This document shows positions 20,828 through 30,665 of a DNA stretch of 64,000 bases, piece after piece (within the stretch, counting starts at the first letter, position 1; each line of letters opens with the position of its first letter). The position numbers and the translations under genes are program-made. The DNA lies in NCBI RefSeq assembly GCF_000143535.2, contig NC_037317.1, forward strand, positions 1,612,001-1,676,000. The letters are read 5' to 3'. The DNA is from Botrytis cinerea B05.10. Taxonomy: Eukaryota; Ascomycota; Leotiomycetes; Helotiales; Sclerotiniaceae. The notes under the pieces were generated by a model, which had not been told where the DNA came from, did no database searches, and was given only the letters and a program-made list of their open reading frames with translations.

Positions 20828-22987
20828 CTACTCGTCTTCATCGTCATAATTCTCTTCTACATCTGCCCATCCACAGCCCCACCGTCTTCCCCCAGTCTCC
20901 CCACCCATTCTTAAATCTCTAGCGTCTCTCCCCTCTCTCCAACATCTAACATTCCAGTCATCATCGGCACAAATAAGTTCACCATTGCTTGTCCAACTCA
21001 GCGAGCTCACTTCTCTTGCATGCCCTCTTATCAGCGCTGTTCCATGGGTATAGATAGGCACTGGGTCTTCTGCTGAAGCGTCTTTCTTACTTTCCCAAAG
21101 AGCTGAATGAAGTCTTCCAGATCGCGACAATGACGTGGAGCTCATAGTTCGGGATTGTTGAGCGACGCCTTCGAGTGGAATAGAAGTATTAGCTTTTGTG
21201 CCGAGGTAGCGTTCATCGGTGGGAAACAAAATTGGAGTCCCATCATTGCTACCCACAGCTAGAAGCTCGGAGTTGCCATTGACAGGTTTGCGAATCGCAG
21301 ACTTAATATAAAAGTTAGCAACATGGAAAGAAGGGTGTCGCAATCCATAGAGCGGGCCTAAGCCTTCTTGGGCTGCCCGTTGAGCTGTTCGTTTTCCATT
21401 GCCACTTCCGAACTCAGGTGCATGGCCGAGAATAAGATGAGAGGTTGAATATGCGTAAACAACATTGTCTTTACAAACACTGTAAAACCTGCTTCCATCG
21501 TGACTCATACTGAGAGAGGTGATTCCGAAAGGACGATTGCCGACATGGCTAGAGATTTGTTTCGTGTATGCAACTGGTTGACTGCTTTTCCGCTTGTTGG
21601 AACAGTTACGGATATCCCAAAGCTTAACAATGGAATTTGATTCTGATCCTGTAAGCAACAAGTGCTCTTGACCTGGTGGTAAGAAATGGATACTCGTAAC
21701 GGATATATCACCGATGCGTTGTTTCTTGGCAGCGGAAAGAGAGCGCGAATTTGCGGTGGGTTTCGGTTCATGCGAATGTGAGCCGTGATGAGCATCCAAA
21801 ATGCCATTTACATTGCCACAACGTGGAAGGCTTTCACCTGCTAGTTTCTGCATCTCCATGATTGGGCCATCGTCACCCTTGCACCTTAAATCCCAAATCT
21901 GAACACTACCATCCCTACCTGAAGTGGCAAGCACATTCTTGTTATTCGCTCCCGGTTGAAATCTGACTTGTTTCAATGTTGCACTGTGGTTCGCAAGGAT
22001 ACATATTGGCTTTTGTGTTGTCATGTCTGAAACTTTGGCGGAAAGATCTCCGGATGCCGTTGCTATCAAAGAATCGTCGTCGGAAAGTGACAGATCGATG
22101 ATCGCGTTCTTATGGACTTGCCAGCCGAGGTATACACTGCTGAACGAAGGCTTTCCATTCTTCTCCGATTCTACTAATCTAACACGTCCTTCATCGTCAC
22201 CAATTGCTACTAGAGAATTCGTATTCAGACCGGCGTTGCAAAATGGTATGCTGTCCCTGCCGCCCAAGAGACTCGAAGTGTGGCTCACATCTTCCGGCCT
22301 ACTGTAAAACGATGCAGTCTCGTCTCGCCAATCATTGACGGCGTATGCTAGATTGGGTCGTCTCGATCTGGAAGTGCCCAGGCTCAACTGCAATAGTCTT
22401 GCACTCAAACCACGATTCTCGAAGGGAACAATGCGCTCCAACGGTTCACTCAAGATAGGTTCATTAACACATTTCCCCTCCTCCCCCTCTTCCTCAACAT
22501 CTTCAAGAATCGATTGTGATTTTGGATACGAAGAAGTTATCTTCAAGGCACCATGATGTGATTGTCCATATCGAATTTGATCTTTGAATGAGCAAGCAAT
22601 ATCTGAACCTATACCCGCACTGACATCACTATGAGCCGTCTTTCTTCTCTTGAATTCTCTAGGCATTGAAATCGAGTCCTGGTTTTCCTGGCCTGGAAGA
22701 TCTTCCATGTTGTCGAATGGTTTTAAGGGGCTGGATTGTGTTTCCTGACGATTGTTGACTAACGCCTTGAGGGCTCGGCCGGAAGGTGAAGACATTGACA
22801 TTGTGGCAGCCTTGTTGTCGAAAAATTTCCTGAATCTTCTCGGTGTAATTGAGGTTTGTCGCCGTTCCTTTTTCGGTGTTCCTATTCTGTTCGAAGGGGG
22901 GAGCTTTGGAAGCTGAGGAGAACCCATGGGCATGTCCGGGGGAGAGGATGGCAGATCCATAGAATGGGATGAAGGTGAGAGAGACAT
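20828..22987 (-). CDS. CDT2: Cdt2/DTL-like WD40 protein, CRL4 substrate receptor
   Basis: A single exon encodes 719 residues from the ATG at 22987. An in-frame ATG at 23095 would add 36 hydrophobic residues unlike the family and run into the divergent promoter. The N-terminal 180 residues are disordered and Ser/Pro/Lys-rich (PKKERRQTSITPRRFRKFF). WD40 repeats follow: AIIDLSLSDDDSLIATASGD, VLATSGRDGSVQIWDLRC, LLLTGSESNSIVKLWDIR, then the DTL-like FGITSLSMSHDGSRFYSVCK, a repeat with NFYIKSAI and LLAVGSNDG, and a final repeat ending WNVRCWREG. Cdt2 recruits PCNA-bound Cdt1 and, in fission yeast, Spd1 to Cul4-Ddb1 for S-phase degradation. The block order supports Cdt2, but another WD40 adaptor cannot be excluded. 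Confidence 0.82.
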   Translation of the reverse strand: MSLSPSSHSMDLPSSPPDMPMGSPQLPKLPPSNRIGTPKKERRQTSITPRRFRKFFDNKAATMSMSSPSGRALKALVNNRQETQSSPLKPFDNMEDLPGQENQDSISMPREFKRRKTAHSDVSAGIGSDIACSFKDQIRYGQSHHGALKITSSYPKSQSILEDVEEEGEEGKCVNEPILSEPLERIVPFENRGLSARLLQLSLGTSRSRRPNLAYAVNDWRDETASFYSRPEDVSHTSSLLGGRDSIPFCNAGLNTNSLVAIGDDEGRVRLVESEKNGKPSFSSVYLGWQVHKNAIIDLSLSDDDSLIATASGDLSAKVSDMTTQKPICILANHSATLKQVRFQPGANNKNVLATSGRDGSVQIWDLRCKGDDGPIMEMQKLAGESLPRCGNVNGILDAHHGSHSHEPKPTANSRSLSAAKKQRIGDISVTSIHFLPPGQEHLLLTGSESNSIVKLWDIRNCSNKRKSSQPVAYTKQISSHVGNRPFGITSLSMSHDGSRFYSVCKDNVVYAYSTSHLILGHAPEFGSGNGKRTAQRAAQEGLGPLYGLRHPSFHVANFYIKSAIRKPVNGNSELLAVGSNDGTPILFPTDERYLGTKANTSIPLEGVAQQSRTMSSTSLSRSGRLHSALWESKKDASAEDPVPIYTHGTALIRGHAREVSSLSWTSNGELICADDDWNVRCWREGRDARDLRMGGETGGRRWGCGWADVEENYDDEDE

Positions 22988-23374
22988 AATGGCAAATTCA
23001 AAAAAAAAAATAACAATCAAAGATTTACAAGTTGTTCTCAAGAAATACGCAACTGCAAATACAAAAGCATGCGCATACGCATATCGAGTTGTCAAGTGTC
23101 TTGTGAAGTAGAAGTATAAAATAATAAAAGCGAAATAGCCACGGCAGAGACGCGAGATGCATCTATTGGACGTGTGCCACTTTAAACTTAATCCCTGGTT
23201 CGCGTTTTATGGATCACGCTACCAAGATGCATTTTTCTACCTCTTATCTCAATATCACGTGGAGATAACAAACCCTTCGAATTTTTTTTGATTTCTTCAT
23301 TGATGGGAGATTAAGAGAGTGGCATATACTTTTCTCACGTCTCCAAGTAATTATCTTCGTCACAACCCGACATC
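22988..23374. promoter_or_regulatory. Divergent promoter between Cdt2-like and Spb1 genes
   Basis: Only 387 bases separate the two start codons, so both promoters overlap here. A CACGTG palindrome sits at 23256-23261 and a CACGTC at about 23336, both possible bHLH/bZIP sites. An A-run and a T-run lie near 23000 and 23281, which commonly exclude nucleosomes in fungal promoters. Site function is inference. Confidence 0.55.
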
Positions 23375-25958
23375 ATGGGTATCCAGAAGAAGCATGGTAA
23401 AGGTCGTCTTGACAAATGGTACAAGCTTGCCAAGGAAAAGGGTTACAGAGCCAGAGCTGCTTTCAAATTGATTCAATTGAATAAAAAATATGGCTTCTTG
23501 GAGAAGAGTAAAGTTCTGTTGGATCTTTGCGCTGCTCCCGGAGTGAGTATATTCTTTAACATACGTCTGGATTCTGCTAACCTGTAATGCGATAGTCATG
23601 GTGTCAAGTCGCAGCAGAGACAATGCCAGTGAGCAGTTTGATCGTTGGTGTTGATCTTTCTCCCATTAAACCAATTCCTCGAGTTATTACTTTCCAGAGC
23701 GATATTACGACCGAGAAATGTCGCGCTACCATTCGTACACATTTCAAGTCCTGGAAGGCAGATACAGTGTTGCACGACGGAGCTCCCAACGTCGGTACTG
23801 CTTGGGTTCAGGATTCCTTCAATCAGGCCGAATTGGCTCTCCAATCTTTGAAGCTTGCAACGGAATTCCTTGCGCCAGGCGGTACCTTTGTCACAAAAGT
23901 TTTCAGATCCAAAGATTACAACAGTTTACTCTGGGTTTTCAATCAGTTGTTCACCAAGGTCGAAGCGACGAAGCCTCCCTCTTCCAGAAATGTTTCCGCG
24001 GAAATTTTCGTTGTGTGTCAAGGATTCAAGGCTCCAAAGCATCTTGATCCCAAATTCGTCGACCCTCGACATGTTTTCGCAGAACTCTCGGATCCTACAC
24101 CTAATAATGAAGCCAAGGTTTTCAATCCAGAAATCAAGAAAAGGAAGAGAGATGGTTATGAGGATGACAATATGACACAATTTAAAGAAATTCCTGCCAG
24201 CGAATTTATACAAACAACCGATCCCATTGCCATTCTTGGTAGCATGAATCGACTCAGTTTTGTACAGCCACCAAATGGTGATGTGGCTCTGGCCGCACTG
24301 GATAAGCTGCCAGAGACAACCGACGAAATTCGCAACGACTGTGCAGATCTAAGGGTGCTTGGAAGAAAAGAATTCAGAAACCTTTTGAAATGGCGTTTGA
24401 AAGTACGAGAAAAGTTTGGATTTGCTACTAAAAAGGGCGCAAAGGCGGAGCCAGAAGAAGTGGCCGAGGTAGAAGATATGGATGAAGAGTTAAAGATCCA
24501 GGAGGAACTACAGGCTATGAGCGAGAAGGAGAGCTCTCGTAAAAAGCGCGAGAAGAGAAGAGAGAACGAAAAGAAGCAAAGAGAGATTGTTCGGATGCAG
24601 TTGCATATGACAGCACCAACAGATATTGGCTTAGAACAAGCAGGACCAAACGGTGAAGGTTCTATGTTTGGACTGAAAGCAATAGACAAGGCCGGTGCTG
24701 CAAACAAGATTGCGAAGGGAAAAATGGCGATTTTGAAAGAATCCGACCCTAGAAAGGAGGAAGGTGGGTACGCTTCGGAAGATAGCGAAAGCGACGATGA
24801 GCAAGATCGACTCGACAGGGAGCTTGACTCAATGTATGAGATGTACCAGGAACAAAAATCGAGTGCCGATGCAAAATTCCGCGCCAAGAAGGCAAGAAAG
24901 GAGCATGAAGATGGTGACTGGGAAGGATTTTCAGCAGCGGAGGAACAGAGTGACGACGACAATCTAGAAGAGGACAGTAGTGATGAATCTGATGACGAGG
25001 GGCCTTCGAAGCAGTCTTTATTGACTGATCTGGAACGAAATGAGAAGAAAACAGGTGGACTCTCGAAAAGAGCAACTCAATTTTTTGACCAAGATATCTT
25101 CAAGGATATTGGAGGTATCCCCGAAGAGGAATCAGAGGAAGAGGTCGAAGAGGAAGATGAAGAAGTCCAAGCCGATCTTGACGAGCTTATGAAGGATAGA
25201 GTAATCGAAGAGGAAGAAGACGAGATTATGGAAGAAGCGCCTGAAGAAAGTGATAGCAGCGATGATGAAAATGGTTTCGAAGTCGTGAAGCGCAGAGAAG
25301 GTGAAGAACAGTGGGAAGATGAAGAACCTAAAAAGGATGGTCGATTAGGTATTTGGTTTCTTATTCTGGTTCCTTTAAAGATTTGCTAACATGGCCTCCC
25401 ATAGACATCGACATCATCACCGCCGAGGCTATGACCCTCGCTCAGCAAATCGCTTCCGGTCAAAAGTCAATGTACGACCTCGCCGATGAAAGTTTCAATA
25501 AATACGCGTTCAAAGACCGTGACGGTCTTCCCGACTGGTTCCTCGACGACGAAGGCAAGCACGATAAACCACATCGCCCAATCTCGGCTGCCGGTGCTGC
25601 AGCTATCAAGGAGAAGCTCCGCGCATTGAACGCTCGACCAATCAAGAAGGTCCGCGAAGCCAAAGACCGTAAGAAGTTCAAGGCAGCGCAACGACTCGAA
25701 AAGTTGAGGAAGAAGTCTGCGCTGTTAGCTGATGAAGAGGGCATGACGGAGAAGGAGAAAGCAAATAGTATTGGAAAGCTGATGAGTAAAGCGGCAAAGA
25801 AGAAGCCAAAGCAGAACGTGAAGGTTGTGGTTGCCACTGGTGGTAATAGAGGAATTGCGGGTAGACCAAGGGGTGTTAAGGGTAAATACAAGATTGTGGA
25901 TGCTAGGCTGAAGAAGGATGTTAGGGGTCTCAAGAGAGCGGCTAAGAAGAGGAAGTGA
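23375..25958 (+). CDS. SPB1: Spb1, nucleolar 2'-O-ribose rRNA methyltransferase
   Basis: Three exons (23375-23542, 23596-25348, 25405-25958) give 824 residues, close to yeast Spb1 (841). The N-terminal FtsJ/RrmJ domain (1-220) shows [12 protein letters not shown], motif [39 protein letters not shown] and [11 protein letters not shown], covering the K-D-K-E catalytic set. A middle charged domain (about 230-400) and long acidic coiled segments follow. The C-terminal Spb1 domain ([20 protein letters not shown], then [11 protein letters not shown]) ends in a basic nucleolar tail. Spb1 methylates the A-loop guanosine Gm2922 (yeast numbering) of 25S rRNA and is needed for 60S assembly. Both introns have clean signals and are confirmed by conserved residues across the joints (PG-SWC and RL-DID). 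Confidence 0.97.
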
Positions 25959-26711
25959 TCTATTAATTAGAGGCGTTTAATGTTGGGAATGAGAATGGGG
26001 ATGTGTTTGTACAACACAATAAGAAAACTCACACTAGTGTTTGGACATAACAATATACTTGATAATCGATATATCATGCTCCACCACACTATGGACGAAA
26101 GAAATGCGCACCAAAACAGAGGCCTGGGAGATTACCTATGTTTTATTTTTCACATGTGAGCTACGCCATTGATATGGTACCATGAGATCACGACACCTAA
26201 AAGATCGTTGGTAGTCGAATCTGGAGTGGAAGATTGAATTAAAATATTACAAACTTTATAAAAGAGGTTCGTTGAACCTCAATATTCAATTTATTTCTTT
26301 GGTAGTCTGCTTGCATTCTCATGGCTGATCAAAAACCCTCTGATGGTATTGTTCGGTCAAATATGTTGTATTATGTATCCCGGTTAAGCAAGACGTATTA
26401 ATTAATAGCCGGGTTTTCCTGGCCTTTGATCTACATGTTCCCTCCGGGCTGGATTGATACAAATATGCCTACGCGTAGCCATCGCTTCTCGCATCGCCTG
26501 TATAATACAATGATCAAGCAATAGCACCATTCCTCCTAAGATTTGGGTATCCCATCCGGTTCTAAAAAAAGCAATTCCAACGTCAACCTCAACTCCTATT
26601 CTCCTGTTATCTCCCTTGAAATCATGAATCAAATGCTTGGTAGGGCTTTCAGTCAAGGAAAAGTCCCACGAACGAAAAAGTGGACGCCTTATCTCAGCCT
26701 AAAATGGACTT
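25959..26711. other. Convergent 3' intergenic region
   Basis: This lies between Spb1 and the GH16 gene. No gene is recognised; an 84-codon minus-strand frame at 26402-26656 has no features. A small perfect hairpin, GAGGTTC-gtt-GAACCTC, occurs near 26264-26280. Confidence 0.45.
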
Positions 26712-27912
26712 TCATAGCAAGATGGTGGCGATCATAGAAAGGAGAAGGAAAAGTGATATCGAGCCGTAAGGTCCAACGGTTGTCGCCGTAGTGGCTTCGC
26801 TCTTTTTGTACACTGTCTGATTATTCGTCTCGTTCTTTTGGTTGCTGAAGAAAAATGTCCTTGCTGAAGCATTGCCATTGTTTCCATCCGGATTGGGGGC
26901 TGAAGTTTGGTCTGGAATAGCACAAATGGCATTTTCAGCACTAGAGTCTTTGCATCGTTTTATCAGACCTATCTCGCGCACTGGGTCCGAGGAATTAAAG
27001 TAGGCTTTCACGTAGCTAACGGAGATGACGGCATCGTGTGATGGTGGACCTGAGGACCATAGAGGGTTCCCATTGCTCCATTGTGTGATGATCATATGAC
27101 CAGGCGATGTCGGAACTGCGGTGCTGTTCATCTTTGCCAGGATTTGTCCATCAGCATAAAATATGACGTTTCCTGGGATAAAGTCGATGCGATATTCATG
27201 GTAGCCAGTAGTGGGGTTGAAGGGAAGGTTTGCCACGATATAGTTGCCAGTAACAGCAGCGTTGTAACCAGCTTGGACTGACTGCACTGATTGTAGAACA
27301 AGATTGACAGGGAATGTATTGTTGTCGACGTTAAACTGGGAAGAAAGAAACTCCATATCGATTTCTTGGCTGTCGTTAAAGTACTAAACCATAATTAGTA
27401 CCTGAATTATAGATGTACTTGCTTGGCCAAGAACTCACCCAGAAGAAAGCAGCACATGTACCAGGAGTTAAGGTCAATTTCATAGCAGCTCTATATGTTC
27501 CCCAGAGTAAATCTTCACGGGCCGAATCCATCTCCGCAGTCTGAACAAATCCATTGGCAGGGTCTCCTCCACTGACGGTAAGCTGTACACCAGGATCAAT
27601 GCCAAATTCTCCCTCTCCAGACCATGTATTCTCATCAGGTATAGGATTTGACGTGACCTGCTCAATGCTGTAGTTCATACCATAAGGACCACGTCCAGCG
27701 GCAGCCGACATATTAAACTGTTGTCGTCTCCAGTCTGTATCAAGCGTGATGTTGGGGATGTGCAAGAAGTCAGACTCGATAAGGTCAGTAAAAATGTAAG
27801 GTTCCACAGAGTCGCCGATGGAAGAGGAATAGCCACATTCACAGTCTGCAGTCGCATGGCCTGCGAAAGACAGGACTATAGGGAGAATGAACCGCATATT
27901 TAAAACCCGCAT
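26712..27912 (-). CDS. Secreted GH16 family glucanase/transglycosylase, probable GPI anchor
   Basis: Exons 27912-27439 and 27383-26712 join in phase 0 to 381 residues (intron donor GTGAGT, acceptor TTAG). An N-terminal signal peptide (MRFILPIVLSFAGHATA) is followed by DCECGYSSS. The concanavalin-A-like fold carries the GH16 catalytic motif E165-I-D167-M-E169 directly after the splice joint, plus YHEYRIDFIPGNVIFYADG and HMIITQWSNGNPLWSSGPP. A Ser/Asn/Thr-rich stretch and a C-terminal hydrophobic tail (ISLFLLLSMIATILL) suggest GPI anchoring at the wall or membrane. GH16 enzymes of this type act on beta-1,3- or mixed glucans; the exact substrate is unknown. A second in-frame ATG five codons downstream would also start a good signal peptide. 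Confidence 0.9.
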
Positions 27913-30665
27913 TGTAAATGAGACAAGGTCTTTTGCGGTGAATGATGTTGTTATTGTATGCGGTCAAGGGATTTGGTGGTACAACGAAAACAAACAAGTA
28001 TCTTCTCTTGATGCACAAGTTGGAGTATTATCGCAAACTTGCACTGCGTTTGAAATGAAAGTGAACATTCACCCGTTGACTGAACAGGATAGAAAGTACA
28101 AGGTCGAATGGAGAAAAAAGGAGTGCTTGCTTTGTACTTGCTGGGGGATAGCCTTTGCTAGATGGTCTTATATGGAGGGATCACCACGGCATGATGGTTG
28201 AAGAAGTAGTTGTCGTTGCAGCTGTGGAGATGAGGGACCGACGAATGGTGAGCAGTGCGTAACGGAAGGATGAAGGTTTATTATTAAAGAAAGAAGTATT
28301 TTAAAAGAAAGAGAGGAGAAAGTAGGCGGTTGGTGGAAAGAGACAGTGAGTCGATAGAAGTCTGTATTGAGAAAAGAGAGCCGTGGAAGAAGAAAGAGCG
28401 TATGGTGTATCAACTAACGGATTGTGTTAAAATCAAGACTGGAAGTAGAAGTGGAGGGAGAACGCAGACGAATGTACCTACCTAGGTATTGTCTACTTAC
28501 TACTCCCGTCCATAAAGATTAGATGACTTACCGGCGGCGTACCTACTTTGATATCTCCATGCGCGAATCCGATGAAGAAATTGGTAACTATATGTTATAT
28601 CACAATTAAATTATTAGTAAGGTATGCAGCGCAACGCAGCGCAACGCGTCAAATGCAGGAACGAACCCCTCCTCCGCCTTCACTCCTCACACGGGGTTTC
28701 ATTCTCTTCTCCCTCCCCTTCCCTTCTCTTGCCATTCTTCATATCCGTCCCCTCATTAACGCAACACTTCCTTGTGGTCCCATAACAGCATACAATTAAG
28801 ATTGATGCTTTGGCGCTCGATCATCTATCGTTTGTATGCAAGTGTTTGTTGCCACCTACTTCATTCTGTGAACCTACCTCGAAGGTATTGCATGGTGAGC
28901 TGAAGATCAACGTGATACAAATCTGCGTTTCATCCAACGATATAGATTTGGCAACACGGCTCAATGTTGCACAGATTGAATCACTACTCAATCGATGGAA
29001 GACAAAGAGGTCTGCAAATGCTCCATCGTCTGCACTGAGTAAAACCGTCTGCCCGCATCTGTAACAAATGCACTGTTTCCCTGGATTCTATTCTAGCAGC
29101 GCTTTGGAAGAAGTTCATGAGATAAGAGGAGAAATCATCCATGGAATGAAGGTGATGGATGAACAACTGTTATTGGCATTTTACTCTAGGAGCTACTAAC
29201 AACCGACTGCTAGCTACTACTTTACTGTACTAGCTTGCATCTCCTGTATCTACGTCTATCTACCCCCACAGTCCACCAACAGAACCAGGCGAAAAATAAG
29301 AGGAAACATTTATCCCACATGTCACATAAAATAAATAAAATGCAGAAAAGGCACGGCTAGCTAATCCTATCATCATTCGTCGCCGTTCAGTTATTACTGG
29401 GCTGTGATAAAAACACAAAGTCAACAAACAAAAGATCGAATTTCAGAGATGGGCGATGATTTTAAAACTCCCTCAAACTCTACTCGCCTGTCTACTCTTG
29501 CTTCATCGGGCGCCTTGCTGAAATCACATGTACAATAGTTAGACTTGATAACTTCCACCACAAGGTGCAGGTGCCAGACATCATTTTGTGAGACTGCTTA
29601 ATGCATCCAATGAGCACCAGATGCTTACTCAACCAGAATTTAAAAAGTAGAGGCGGCATGCTAGATCTCCGATTATCACCATTTGTAACTAAGAATTGTA
29701 ACTAAGAATGTTTTCTACGTTGATTTGGAACAAGATCGAGGGCTCACAATTTGATTGTTTGTCAACCATAACAGGAAGGCGGATAAAGCTGAGCTGTAGA
29801 GATGGTAGAGACTTCCTCACTCGGATTCATGCATTCACCACCCGCCACGTAGGTTATTGTTCACGTCACGTTTCACTGCGCATTGATTTTAAAAAGGGTC
29901 AGAAGACAAGGTGTAGGAGTAGACATATAACATTGAATGATAAGACGCTGGAATACCGCCTCGCTTTGCAAGAGAAGCTACGATTAGACCAAGAATGCTG
30001 AGATACTGACTATCTATACATACACCGATCAGCCCAATCACCAGTCACCATCGGGTGACATTAAACCTTTCGTGCCCAAGTTGCCATTTCTCAAGTACTA
30101 ACCAACCAACCAATTCCAATTTCCGCCTCTCCTTCATGCAAATAAAATCCATCAAAACATTTCGCAAATAACTATGACCAAGAAAGCGCAAAAGAAGAGA
30201 GAAAGTAAAAACAAACTCAAAAAACCAGATGTATATCGAACAAGGTATAAGGTATCTGAGCTGAAATGGATGACGGAGAGGAGAAACAAAAACAATTAAA
30301 AATTGGTAATGCTAATAGGACAAGGGCAGAAGCAACACCAGTGGGCCAGCCATGAGTATGAGTGTAGAGACATTAGGTGCGCGAGAGCGCGATGATATAT
30401 GAGACGAAAGTGAAGAAAAGCCCAGTATGCCCGACCAGCCCCGTATTGTTGCCCGTGACCCCGAGAAAGATTTGCTCATGAAAAATAAATATCCGAAAGT
30501 AAAATCGCTATATGCAAAGAAAGGGAAAAGGAAATGCTAAAGATAAACCGTCGACCCTCGTCAAAGCCAATAGTGTGAGATGAAAAGAGATGAGGGATAT
30601 CAAAACCGAGTCTAACAAGGAAAATAAAAAGGAAATCATAGCAATCATTAAAAAAGAACTCAATC
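27913..30665. other. Intergenic region of 2.75 kb
   Basis: No recognisable gene. Both neighbours are on the minus strand, so the left end holds the GH16 promoter and the right end the transcription factor 3' region. Small features are the GCAACGCAGCGCAACGC direct repeat near 28630 and two ACTAAGAATGT/GTAACTAAGAAT-type repeats at 29686-29710. Open frames such as 29708-30001 (97 codons) have no domain I recognise. Confidence 0.45.

Noticed and set aside
22830..22880. PIP box in the Cdt2-like N-terminus
   Set aside because: QTSI is followed by an aromatic pair too far downstream (RKFF); spacing does not fit QxxI/L/MxxFF, so PCNA binding is not claimed.
24156..24962. 268-codon minus-strand frame rich in Ser
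   Set aside because: It is the shadow of the Glu/Lys-rich charged region of Spb1 on the opposite strand; Spb1 is firmly conserved in the plus frame.
26264..26280. Hairpin GAGGTTC-gtt-GAACCTC as a terminator
   Set aside because: Hairpin terminators are not used for Pol II genes, and a 7-base stem occurs readily by chance.
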